A stretch of DNA of 64,000 bases, taken from contig CACYRB010000004.1 of assembly GCA_902776685.1 (NCBI GenBank), forward strand, positions 21,596 through 85,595. Direction: 5' to 3'. Origin of the DNA: an uncultured Prevotellaceae bacterium (GTDB lineage: Bacteria > Bacteroidota > Bacteroidia > Bacteroidales > Bacteroidaceae). Of the stretch, positions 8,261 to 15,878 are shown one piece after another; position 1 is the first letter of the stretch, and each line of letters opens with the position of its first letter. Below the pieces are notes generated by a model. It ran no database searches, was not told the DNA's origin, and was given only the letters and a program-made list of their open reading frames with translations. Made by a program: the position numbers and the translations under genes.

Positions 8261-9466
8261 ATGAAAGCATGTTTTATGGGCTTGGGCTATATAGGACTGC
8301 CCACAGCAATTATTGCCGCAAAGCACGGCGTTGAGATTCTCGGGGTTGACATCAACCCGAAGGTAGTGGAAATGACCAATCAGGGCAAACTGCATATTGT
8401 GGAGCCTGGTATGGAGGAGATGTTGCAGGAGGTTGTCAGGAACGGTCAGCTGAGGGCATCGACGACTCCGGAGGAGAGCGATGCCTATTTCATGGTTGTC
8501 CCCACTCCGTTCAAGGGCGACCATGAGCCCGATATCTCTTATGTGGAATCGGCTACGCGCATGGTCGTTCCGTTCTTGAAGGAAGGCGATCTTTACGTGA
8601 TTGAGTCGACATCGCCGGTCGGAACGACGGATAAGATGGCGGAGTTGATTTTCTCGCTTCGTCCGGAGTTGAAGGATAAGATTTACATTGCTTATTGTCC
8701 GGAGCGTGTGTTGCCGGGAAATGTGATATATGAGCTGGTTCATAACGACCGCGTCATCGGTGGCATGAATGAGGCTTCGACGAAGAAGGCACAAGAGTTC
8801 TACGGACAGTTTGTGCAAGGAACGTTGCATCCGACAAACTGCAAGACGGCAGAGATGTGTAAGTTGACAGAGAATTCTTCTCGTGACTCGCAGATTGCCT
8901 TCGCCAATGAGCTCAGTATGATATGTGACAAGGCTGGTATCAACGTGTGGGAACTGATTGCGTTGGCCAACAAACATCCGCGTGTGAATATCCTTCAGCC
9001 TGGCTGTGGCGTCGGCGGTCATTGTATCGCCGTTGACCCGTATTTCATCTCTTCGGAATTTCCGAAGGAAGCTCGCATGATTGCTATGGCCAGAGAGGTG
9101 AATAACTATAAGGCCGACTGGTGCGTGGAAAAGGTGAAGAATGCCATGCTGCAGTTTGAACTTGAGCATCAGCGTAAGCCTGTCGTGGCAATGATGGGAC
9201 TGGCTTTCAAACCCAATATCGACGACCTGCGTGAGTCGCCGGCCAAGTATATCGCAACAAAGGTGATGCAGGGATGTAATAATGCCGACATCCTGGTTGT
9301 TGAACCGAACATTGCATCACACAACGTGTTCAAGCTCACGCCTTACGATGAGGCCTATGAGAAGGCCGACATTGTTGTGTTGCTGACGGCTCACAATGAA
9401 TTTAAGACGTTGCAGTGGAGTGACGACAAGGTGATACTCGACTTCTGCGGAATTTTTAAGAAATAG
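8261..9466 (+). CDS. wecC: UDP-N-acetyl-D-mannosamine dehydrogenase
   Basis: A 401-residue NAD-dependent enzyme that oxidises UDP-ManNAc to UDP-ManNAcA in two steps. The N-terminal Rossmann motif is 'MGLGYIGLPTA' with 'GVDINP'; the catalytic cysteine lies in 'GCGVGGHCIAVDPYF' (near residue 255); and 'MMGLAFKPNIDDLRESPA' marks the C-terminal UDP-binding domain. It is full length for the family. Together with wecB it makes the ManNAcA precursor. Its 5' end is a second version of the orphan fragment at 6720, and its original linkage to the upstream operon is broken by the reverse ATPase. How it is now transcribed is not obvious, as no clear forward TAnnTTTG lies just upstream. Confidence 0.93.
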   Translation: MKACFMGLGYIGLPTAIIAAKHGVEILGVDINPKVVEMTNQGKLHIVEPGMEEMLQEVVRNGQLRASTTPEESDAYFMVVPTPFKGDHEPDISYVESATRMVVPFLKEGDLYVIESTSPVGTTDKMAELIFSLRPELKDKIYIAYCPERVLPGNVIYELVHNDRVIGGMNEASTKKAQEFYGQFVQGTLHPTNCKTAEMCKLTENSSRDSQIAFANELSMICDKAGINVWELIALANKHPRVNILQPGCGVGGHCIAVDPYFISSEFPKEARMIAMAREVNNYKADWCVEKVKNAMLQFELEHQRKPVVAMMGLAFKPNIDDLRESPAKYIATKVMQGCNNADILVVEPNIASHNVFKLTPYDEAYEKADIVVLLTAHNEFKTLQWSDDKVILDFCGIFKK

Positions 9467-9467
9467 G

Positions 9468-10175
9468 ATGAACGAAAACAGTCGCGTTGAGCTGAATGGA
9501 ATGAAGGTCTATCCGTTTACGTCGGTAGACCAGTTGGTGGCATACGTTGACGAGCGGAAAGGCTTGTTGGTTGCCGTCAATGCTGAAAAGGTGATGAAGG
9601 CCACGCCTGAGACGTGCCGTGTCGTCAATGACAATATCGGTTATGCCGATGGAGCTGGTGTGAAGGTTGCCATGAAACGGAAGGGCCACGAGGGTGTGAT
9701 TCGCATTGCAGGATGTGACCTGTGGTTAGACATTATTTCCCGGAACTATCGTGAAAAGACGTTTTATCTGGTCGGTGGCAAACAGGAGGTTATTGACGAT
9801 ACTGTTGCCAGATTGCAGAAAGACTATGATGGTATTCGCATCGTGGGCTATCGTAACGGCTACCTGACAAACGATGAGGAACGGACGGCTTTAATCGATG
9901 ATGTGGCAGAGAAAAGGCCCGATGTGGTTTTTGTGGCGATGGGATCGCCGAAGCAGGAGATGCTCATGGCCGACATGATGGCTCGGCATAAAGCCATCTA
10001 TCAAGGTCTTGGCGGCAGTTTCGATGTCTATACTGGACGGGTGAAACGGGCTCCCAAGTGGTGGCAAGACCATAATCTGGAGTTTCTCTACCGGTTTCTG
10101 AAACAGCCTCAACGCTATCGTAGGGAATATTACCGACTGAAATTCCTTGTCTGGATGATATTAAATAAACTGTAG
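9468..10175 (+). CDS. WecG/TagA/CpsF family glycosyltransferase (copy 1)
   Basis: A 235-residue GT26 enzyme that typically adds ManNAc or ManNAcA to a GlcNAc-diphospho-polyprenol acceptor. Family marks are '[15 protein letters not shown]', '[11 protein letters not shown]', '[11 protein letters not shown]' and '[19 protein letters not shown]', ending with the basic amphipathic tail '[17 protein letters not shown]' that holds the enzyme on the membrane. It starts one base after wecC and is followed 7 bases later by the orphan start of wecB, so wecC-wecG-wecB was once a tight series. A second, clearly different copy lies at 12891. Confidence 0.9.
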   Translation: MNENSRVELNGMKVYPFTSVDQLVAYVDERKGLLVAVNAEKVMKATPETCRVVNDNIGYADGAGVKVAMKRKGHEGVIRIAGCDLWLDIISRNYREKTFYLVGGKQEVIDDTVARLQKDYDGIRIVGYRNGYLTNDEERTALIDDVAEKRPDVVFVAMGSPKQEMLMADMMARHKAIYQGLGGSFDVYTGRVKRAPKWWQDHNLEFLYRFLKQPQRYRREYYRLKFLVWMILNKL

Positions 10176-10182
10176 AATATAT

Positions 10183-10272
10183 ATGAAGAAGATTATGTTG
10201 GTGTTTGGTACTCGTCCCGAGGCCATTAAGATGGCTCCGTTGGTGAAGGCTTATCGTTGCTCTACAGAATAA
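10183..10272 (+). pseudogene. Orphan 5' end of wecB left by cassette insertion
   Basis: A 29-codon frame whose first 23 codons encode the same residues as the start of the intact wecB at 11671 ([17 protein letters not shown] and on to KA). The DNA matches at 66 of 70 positions (10183-10252 versus 11671-11740). All four differences are synonymous third positions (Lys2, Gly9, Arg11, Ile15). After codon 23 the frame runs into the reverse ATPase gene and stops. It sits 7 bases behind wecG, at the expected native position of wecB. Confidence 0.88.
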
Positions 10273-11389
10273 AGTTGTCAATGGAGTGTGGGGTGACGAC
10301 TTGAAACACTGCATTCGGATAGGCTGTAGCAAAGGCGGCGGGGGCTTTCGTGTTGGCCTTGCGGTCGTTCCACTTGAACTCAACGGCTCGTAACATCCCA
10401 TCTTCTTCTTCCAGATAGTCAATCTCTTTCTGCTGCTGGGTGCGCCAGAACCATGTCTGTGCAAAGCTGCCTCTGTAGGAAAGTAGCTTCATACGTTCGG
10501 CAATGCAGAAATTCTCCCAAAGGGCACCTGTATCTGTACGATTCTCTACTTGTGACAGGTTACCGATGACAGCATTGCGAATTCCCAAATCCCAGAAGTA
10601 AATTTTGCGGCTGCTCTTCAACTCGTTGCGCAGATTACGACTGAAACTGCCCAGACGGAAAATAATGTATGACTTCTCCAGTATGTCAACGTAGCGTTCC
10701 ACGGTCTTAGGGTCGAGTCCTACAATCTGCCCCACTTCATTGTAGCTTACCTGGTTGCCTATCTGTAAGGCCAAAGCCTGAAGCAGGCGTGCCAGTTTGT
10801 CGGGCTTGCCAATGCCGTCGAGCGAAAGAATGTCGCGGTAGAGGTAACTGTTGGTTAGTTCTTTCAGCACGATGCGTTCGTTGCCAGGGCTGCAAACAAC
10901 CTCTGGATAGTAGCCATAAACCATACGGTGAGGCAGCAGACGCAACTCGTCAAGCAGGCCAGTATGGTTGACCATTTCAGTGAACGAGAGTGGAAACATA
11001 CGGAATTCACGCTTACGTCCCGTCAGAGGCTCGTTTACCTTGTTGGCCAACTCGAAGGAACTGCTACCTGTCGCAATAACCTGTACGTCCTTCACTTGAT
11101 CGGTGACCAACTTCATTCGAAGGCCAATATCTGGAATGCGTTGTGCTTCGTCGATGAGAAGTATTCGTTTGGTGCCGAGAATGGCACGGATGCGTGTTGA
11201 GGTCATTTGCGTAAACAGCTGTTGAATATCAGGGTCATCACCATTCATCCACAGCACGTCGTCACGCTGGCTGAACATGGTTTTAAGCAGGGTAGATTTC
11301 CCTACTTGTCGCGCTCCCATCACAATAATGGCTTTCTGTGTACCTAATAGAGGAGCGATAGTGTCTTCAAGTGTTCTGTGTATCATCAT
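10262..11389 (-). CDS. AAA+ ATPase with C-terminal DUF4143/PD-(D/E)XK-like domain (cassette 2)
   Basis: A 375-residue AAA_14/DUF4143-type protein, divergent from the one at 6764 but of the same design. It has Walker A 'GARQVGKST' (25-33), Walker B '[12 protein letters not shown]', sensor '[11 protein letters not shown]', a winged-helix stretch '[24 protein letters not shown]', and a C-terminal '[21 protein letters not shown]' split as D324, E337 and K339 in the D...ExK nuclease pattern. It runs against the operon with its own promoter (11409-11440). Its stop codon lies 10 bases from the end of the orphan wecB fragment, as cassette 1 lies 12 bases from its fragment. Confidence 0.87.
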   Translation of the reverse strand: MMIHRTLEDTIAPLLGTQKAIIVMGARQVGKSTLLKTMFSQRDDVLWMNGDDPDIQQLFTQMTSTRIRAILGTKRILLIDEAQRIPDIGLRMKLVTDQVKDVQVIATGSSSFELANKVNEPLTGRKREFRMFPLSFTEMVNHTGLLDELRLLPHRMVYGYYPEVVCSPGNERIVLKELTNSYLYRDILSLDGIGKPDKLARLLQALALQIGNQVSYNEVGQIVGLDPKTVERYVDILEKSYIIFRLGSFSRNLRNELKSSRKIYFWDLGIRNAVIGNLSQVENRTDTGALWENFCIAERMKLLSYRGSFAQTWFWRTQQQKEIDYLEEEDGMLRAVEFKWNDRKANTKAPAAFATAYPNAVFQVVTPHSIDNFIL

Positions 11390-11408
11390 AGATGTGGAAT
11401 TTTGAAGG

Positions 11409-11440
11409 CAAAGGTACAGACAAATCGTGTAAAATCCAAA
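11409..11440 (-). promoter_or_regulatory. Promoter of cassette-2 ATPase
   Basis: On the reverse strand there is TTTG (11437-11440), a 20-base spacer, and TACCTTTG (11409-11416), a full Bacteroidetes consensus, 20 bases from the start codon. The -33 element lies inside the left arm of a hairpin. Confidence 0.7.
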
Positions 11441-11494
11441 TTTCTTAAAAGATTTTTGGATTCATTTCCCAAATTCTTAAAATAAATTGGGAAA
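11434..11494. repeat. Two adjacent look-alike hairpins upstream of cassette-2 ATPase
   Basis: AATCCAAA pairs with TTTGGATT, and directly beside it TTTCCCAA pairs with TTGGGAAA. The two loops are similar (TTTCTTAAAAGA and ATTCTTAAAATAAA), so the pair looks like a duplicated operator. The first hairpin covers the -33 box of the ATPase promoter, which makes repressor binding or autoregulation plausible. Confidence 0.5.
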
Positions 11495-11670
11495 ATAATC
11501 ATTAAAAGTTATAGTTTTAACGTTTAAGACATGGTTGATAAGAATTGAATGGTGCAATTATGGTGACGTATGAGATGGCGGAAAACTTCTGTGTTTGGGC
11601 TGAGGTATTTGCTTGTGCCGTGAATAATTGAAGGAAAATAGTTTTAATAAAATGAAGTAATTTGGAAGTG

Positions 11671-12828
11671 ATGAAAAAGATTATGTTGGTGTTTGGGACT
11701 CGGCCCGAGGCCATAAAGATGGCTCCGTTGGTGAAGGCTTTTGAGCAGAGGAAGGACGAGTTTCAGACGATTGTGTGTGTAACGGGTCAGCACCGCGAGA
11801 TGCTTGATCAGGTGTTGCAGATATTTGAGATTACGCCTGACTACGATTTGAATATCATGAAGCAGGGTCAGGACCTTTATGATGTTACGGCCCGGGTGTT
11901 GCTGGGCATGCGCGATGTGCTGAAAGAGGCGCAACCCGATGTGGTTCTCGTGCATGGCGATACGACAACCAGCACGGCAGCTGCCTTGGCGGCATTCTAT
12001 CAGCAAATACCCGTCGGCCACGTTGAGGCCGGACTACGAACTCATAACATCTACAGTCCGTGGCCGGAGGAGATGAACCGGCAGATCACGGGTCGCATCA
12101 CGACGTATAACTTTTCGCCGACACCCTTGAGCCGTGAGAATCTGCTGAAAGAGAATGTGGCAGAAGAGAAGATTATTGTGACAGGAAACACGGTTATCGA
12201 TGCGCTCTATTGGGTGGTCAACAATATCAAGGAAGATGCGACCTTGCAATCGTCATTGGCTGACGTCCTAAAACGTTCAGGCTATGATGTCGCACGACTT
12301 GACGGCGGAAAGAAGCTGGTGCTGATAACCGGACATCGTCGTGAGAATTTCGGCGACGGCTTTATCAGTATGTGTCGTGCCATTCAGACACTGACGAGGC
12401 GTTATCCCGATGTGGACTTTGTCTATCCCATGCATCTGAATCCGAATGTGCGCAAACCGATACATGAGGTCTTTGGCGAGGATTTGAGCCAGTTGGGCAA
12501 CATGTTCTTCATTGAGCCTTTGGAGTATCTGAGCTTTGTCTATCTGATGGAAAAGGCTACCATCGTGTTGACCGACAGCGGTGGCATACAGGAAGAGGCT
12601 CCCGGACTGGGCAAGCCCGTCTTGGTGATGCGCGACACGACCGAGCGCCCGGAGGCTTTGGATGCCGGTACGGTGAAGCTTGTCGGAACCGATTTCGACA
12701 AGATTGTCAACAGTGTTTCGGAATTGCTTGATGATGAAGAAGCCTATCTGCGCATGAGTCAGGCCGTGAATCCCTATGGCGATGGTAAGGCCTGTCCGAG
12801 AATCGTGGCGCACCTGGCTGACCATTAA
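11671..12828 (+). CDS. wecB: UDP-N-acetylglucosamine 2-epimerase, non-hydrolysing
   Basis: A 385-residue GT-B-fold epimerase that interconverts UDP-GlcNAc and UDP-ManNAc, feeding WecC and the WecG/TagA enzymes. Conserved segments are '[12 protein letters not shown]', 'VHGDTTTS', 'HVEAGLRT', 'ITGHRRENFG' and 'DSGGIQEEAPGLGKPVLVMR'. ATG 11671 is preferred over a TTG nine bases upstream because homology and the orphan copy both begin at MKKIML. The gene is intact although an ATPase cassette was inserted at its 5' end. The intact start differs from the orphan by synonymous changes only. Confidence 0.94.
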   Translation: MKKIMLVFGTRPEAIKMAPLVKAFEQRKDEFQTIVCVTGQHREMLDQVLQIFEITPDYDLNIMKQGQDLYDVTARVLLGMRDVLKEAQPDVVLVHGDTTTSTAAALAAFYQQIPVGHVEAGLRTHNIYSPWPEEMNRQITGRITTYNFSPTPLSRENLLKENVAEEKIIVTGNTVIDALYWVVNNIKEDATLQSSLADVLKRSGYDVARLDGGKKLVLITGHRRENFGDGFISMCRAIQTLTRRYPDVDFVYPMHLNPNVRKPIHEVFGEDLSQLGNMFFIEPLEYLSFVYLMEKATIVLTDSGGIQEEAPGLGKPVLVMRDTTERPEALDAGTVKLVGTDFDKIVNSVSELLDDEEAYLRMSQAVNPYGDGKACPRIVAHLADH

Positions 12829-12890
12829 TTATTTTAGTTTTTAGATTTTGGCCTTTGGTTTTAGGACCGATAACAGATAACCAATAACCG

Positions 12891-13628
12891 ATGTCTCTCT
12901 CTCTGCACGACGTATCACTTCTGACTTCGCTGGACGACCTGTCGAGTATGGGTGAGAAGAAAGCTGTGGTCACTTGTCTGAATGCTCATTCCTACAATGT
13001 GGCGCAGCACGATGAAAAGTATGCGGAGATTCTGAAAAAGAGCGACGCCCTGCTACCCGACGGCATTGCCATCGTGTGGGGCTGCAAATTTTTAAAGGCA
13101 AAGTCCCGACCACGAAAACGCATTGTGGGCTGGGATTTGTTTGTTTATGAGATGGAGCGGTTGAATGAGCGGGGCGGACGATGCATGTTTCTGGGCTCGT
13201 CGGAGAAGACGCTCGCGCTGATTTGCAAGCGGGCTCAGACGGAATATCCCAACATAGAGGTGCTGACCTACTCGCCTCCATACAAGGCCGAGTTCTCCGA
13301 CGAAGAGAGCAGGGCGATGGTTCAGGCCGTGAACGATGCCAATCCCGATTTGTTATGGATTGGTATGACGGCTCCGAAGCAGGAGAAATGGACGTATGCC
13401 CATTGGAATGAGCTGAAGATTGGCTGTCATGTAGGTTGCATCGGTGCTGTGTTCGACTTCTTCGCGGGAACGGTGAAGCGGGCTCCGTTGTGGTGGCAGG
13501 ACCATTCGTTGGAATGGCTTTACCGGTTGCTGACCGAGCCGCGTCGCATGTGGCGCCGTTACATTCTCGGCAATCCGCTGTTCATCTGGAATGTGATGAA
13601 GGAGAAGATGCGGCCAAAGGCCCAGTGA
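12891..13628 (+). CDS. WecG/TagA/CpsF family glycosyltransferase (copy 2)
   Basis: A 245-residue GT26 protein distinct from the copy at 9468. It shows 'LLPDGIAIVWGCKFL' (the ADGxG-type substrate segment), 'KRIVGWDLF', 'GMTAPKQEKW', 'GCIGAVFDFFAGTVKRAPLWWQ' and a basic membrane-binding tail 'LLTEPRRMWRRYILGNP'. It is the protein closest in arrangement to TagA of teichoic-acid loci, being followed by a CDP-ribitol type gene. The start is the ATG in 'ccgATGtctctctc'. The 62-base gap after wecB holds a short low-complexity run and no clear promoter. Two GT26 genes in one locus suggest two ManNAc-type additions or two acceptors. Confidence 0.87.
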   Translation: MSLSLHDVSLLTSLDDLSSMGEKKAVVTCLNAHSYNVAQHDEKYAEILKKSDALLPDGIAIVWGCKFLKAKSRPRKRIVGWDLFVYEMERLNERGGRCMFLGSSEKTLALICKRAQTEYPNIEVLTYSPPYKAEFSDEESRAMVQAVNDANPDLLWIGMTAPKQEKWTYAHWNELKIGCHVGCIGAVFDFFAGTVKRAPLWWQDHSLEWLYRLLTEPRRMWRRYILGNPLFIWNVMKEKMRPKAQ

Positions 13629-13668
13629 ATAGTGAATAATGAATATTGAATAATAAAGAACAGAGAGA

Positions 13669-15036
13669 ATGAAGAACATTGCGATTATTCTGGCTGGTGG
13701 GAGTGGGTCACGTATAGGTGGCGACATCCCCAAACAGTTTCAGAAGGTGGCAGGTCGGAAGATAATCGAGCACACGATTGATGTGTTTGAGAACAATGAG
13801 CAGATCGACGAGATTGCCATTGTGAGCCGCGAGGATTATATTCCCGAGGTGGAGCAGATGGTGGTGAACAACCACTATGTGAAGGTGAAGAAGATTCTGC
13901 AGGGTGGCAAGGAACGCTACCACTCGAGTCTTTCGGCGATTGAGGCCTATACCGATGACAACGACAACCTGCTGTTTCACGATGCCGTGCGACCTTTGGT
14001 GAACGACCGCATTATTGCCGACTGCATCAAGGCTCTGGAGCGTTACGAGGCTGTCGACGTGGCGGTGAAGACGACCGATACCGTTGTGCAGGTGGACGAG
14101 AACAACTGCATCTCGAATATCCCGCCTCGTGCCCAGCTGCGCAACGGTCAGACGCCACAGTGCTTCAAGCGCGGTGTCATCAAACGTGCCTATGACATAG
14201 CATTGGCCGATCCTGGTTTCCAGACGACCGATGACTGCGGTGTGGTCAGACGCTATCTGCCCGATGTTCCTGTCTTTGTGGTCGACGGCGAGGTGTTCAA
14301 CATGAAGGTCACCTACGTGGAGGACCTGTTCCTGCTCGACAAGCTGTTCCAGTTGAAGACTGTGGAAGGCAACCAAAAGGAGGTGTCGGCCCGTGCAAAG
14401 GCGGAACTGCCCAACAAGGTGATGGTGGTCTTCGGCGGCAGCTATGGCATCGGCGAGGAAATCGTGAAGTGTGCCCGCGACCTTGGGGCTGTGGTCTATT
14501 CCTACAGTCGGTCGCAGAACGGTGTCGACGTGACCGACATCGAGCAGGTGAGCCGTGCCTTGGCCGAGGTGTACCATCGCAACGGTCGCATCGACTACGT
14601 GGTGTGTACGGCCGGTGTGCTGGTCAAGCAACCGCTCTCGGCCATGAGCACCGACGACATCGTTCGCAGTGTGAACGTGAACTACATGGGCGTGGTGAAT
14701 GTGGCGAAGGCCTCATACGAATATCTGCGCGAGTCGCGCGGATCCATACTTTTCTATACCAGCAGCAGCTATACGCGCGGAAGGATGATGTACAGCATCT
14801 ACTCGTCGACCAAGGCCGCCATCGTGAACCTGACACAGGCCCTGAGCGAGGAGTGGTTTGGCGATGCCATACGGGTGAACTGCATCAATCCGGAACGTAC
14901 TCGCACGCCGATGCGTCGTCAGGCTTTCGGCATCGAGCCCGAAGGTAGTCTGCTCGAACCGCTCAACGTGGCCATTGCATCGGTCAACACGCTGGTCAGC
15001 AAGTGCACTGGCGAAGTAATCGATGTAAAGCGATGA
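13669..15036 (+). CDS. Bifunctional D-ribitol-5-phosphate cytidylyltransferase / ribulose-5-phosphate reductase-like fusion
   Basis: A 455-residue fusion. Residues 1-235 are an IspD/TarI-like cytidylyltransferase ('ILAGGSGSRIGGDIPKQF', 'HDAVRPLV', 'RAQLRNGQTPQCFKRG'). Residues 243-455 are a short-chain dehydrogenase ('VVFGGSYGIGEEIV' for NADPH, active-site 'YSIYSSTKAA' with YxxxK). The same order is found in Haemophilus Bcs1/Acs1, which reduces ribulose-5-phosphate and activates ribitol-5-phosphate to CDP-ribitol. The expected product is thus CDP-ribitol for a polyol-phosphate polymer. The next gene overlaps its stop by ATGA. Confidence 0.85.
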   Translation: MKNIAIILAGGSGSRIGGDIPKQFQKVAGRKIIEHTIDVFENNEQIDEIAIVSREDYIPEVEQMVVNNHYVKVKKILQGGKERYHSSLSAIEAYTDDNDNLLFHDAVRPLVNDRIIADCIKALERYEAVDVAVKTTDTVVQVDENNCISNIPPRAQLRNGQTPQCFKRGVIKRAYDIALADPGFQTTDDCGVVRRYLPDVPVFVVDGEVFNMKVTYVEDLFLLDKLFQLKTVEGNQKEVSARAKAELPNKVMVVFGGSYGIGEEIVKCARDLGAVVYSYSRSQNGVDVTDIEQVSRALAEVYHRNGRIDYVVCTAGVLVKQPLSAMSTDDIVRSVNVNYMGVVNVAKASYEYLRESRGSILFYTSSSYTRGRMMYSIYSSTKAAIVNLTQALSEEWFGDAIRVNCINPERTRTPMRRQAFGIEPEGSLLEPLNVAIASVNTLVSKCTGEVIDVKR

Positions 15037-15878
15037 ACATTTTTCTGCTGACACGGTTTAACCTGCGATTGTGGTGGAAGGAGGACAAGCGACATCAGGC
15101 CATACAGACAGAGGAGTGGCTGGCACGACGCTTCGAGTTGTTCGAGCGATACACATGGCCGTCGGTGCGCAGTCAGACCTGTCAGCATTTCAAGTGGATA
15201 TGTCTGTTCGACGAGCTGACGCCCGACCATTGGAAGACGCGCATCTGCCAGTATCAGGAAGAGTGGGGTGGATTTATCCCTGTCTACTGCAACCGTCAAC
15301 AGACGCGATATTTCCGTGAGGGCTTTGCCCATCTGGCTTATAAATATGCCGACAAAGACGACCCCGTGTTGCTGACGACCTATCTCGATAACGATGATTG
15401 TCTGCATCGGGAATTTGTGGAAGACGTGCAACGTGAAGCCGAAAAAATCCCGATGAAATCGGTGATTTCTTACAAATATGGGCTTCAATACTACGAAGAG
15501 ATGAATCTGGCTGTCCGCATTCCGTATGCCAACAACCATTTCCTCTCCTATGTTGAGCCTCTCGCGAAAGATTGCAAGACCGTCTGGGGCTTTTGGCATT
15601 TCAGCATCTTCAAATATAAAAACCTGCACGTGGAGCTGGTAAACAACAAGCGGAAGCCCATGTGGATTGAGACCATCCATAAGGGCAATATCGACAACGA
15701 CGTGAAGATGACGCTCAGCCACCGGCCGGTGTTGAATAAGGATGGTCTTCGGCCTTATGGCATTGCGAGCGAGTTGCCTTCGGCGACAAAGAGCCTGATG
15801 ATTTTTCTCGGGCCTTTTATGCTGAGATTGCTGCGACAGGTAGTTCGCCGAGGTAGAAACAAACTGCAACCCAAATGA
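15033..15878 (+). CDS. Putative rhamnosyl-transferase-type glycosyltransferase
   Basis: A 281-residue protein starting 'MNIFLLTRFNLRLWW'. It has a GT-A-like core, 'WPSVRSQTCQHFKWICLFDELTP', and the acidic motif 'LTTYLDNDDCLHREF' expected to bind the metal-sugar nucleotide. These match the putative rhamnosyl transferase family (PF11316 type). The start overlaps the previous stop by ATGA, and its own stop overlaps the next start the same way, so the three genes are translationally coupled. The donor sugar is unknown; given the upstream gene, a polyol-phosphate acceptor is possible. Confidence 0.75.
   Translation: MNIFLLTRFNLRLWWKEDKRHQAIQTEEWLARRFELFERYTWPSVRSQTCQHFKWICLFDELTPDHWKTRICQYQEEWGGFIPVYCNRQQTRYFREGFAHLAYKYADKDDPVLLTTYLDNDDCLHREFVEDVQREAEKIPMKSVISYKYGLQYYEEMNLAVRIPYANNHFLSYVEPLAKDCKTVWGFWHFSIFKYKNLHVELVNNKRKPMWIETIHKGNIDNDVKMTLSHRPVLNKDGLRPYGIASELPSATKSLMIFLGPFMLRLLRQVVRRGRNKLQPK

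Noticed and set aside
8051-9169. Long reverse-strand frame opposite wecC (372 codons)
   Set aside because: It runs antisense to a well conserved gene, has no family features and low-complexity His/Leu/Arg composition, as expected of an antisense shadow.
6764-11389. ATPase genes as ordinary insertion sequences
   Set aside because: No transposase, no terminal inverted repeats and no short target duplication of the usual 2-14 bases were seen; the repeats begin at start codons and differ synonymously.
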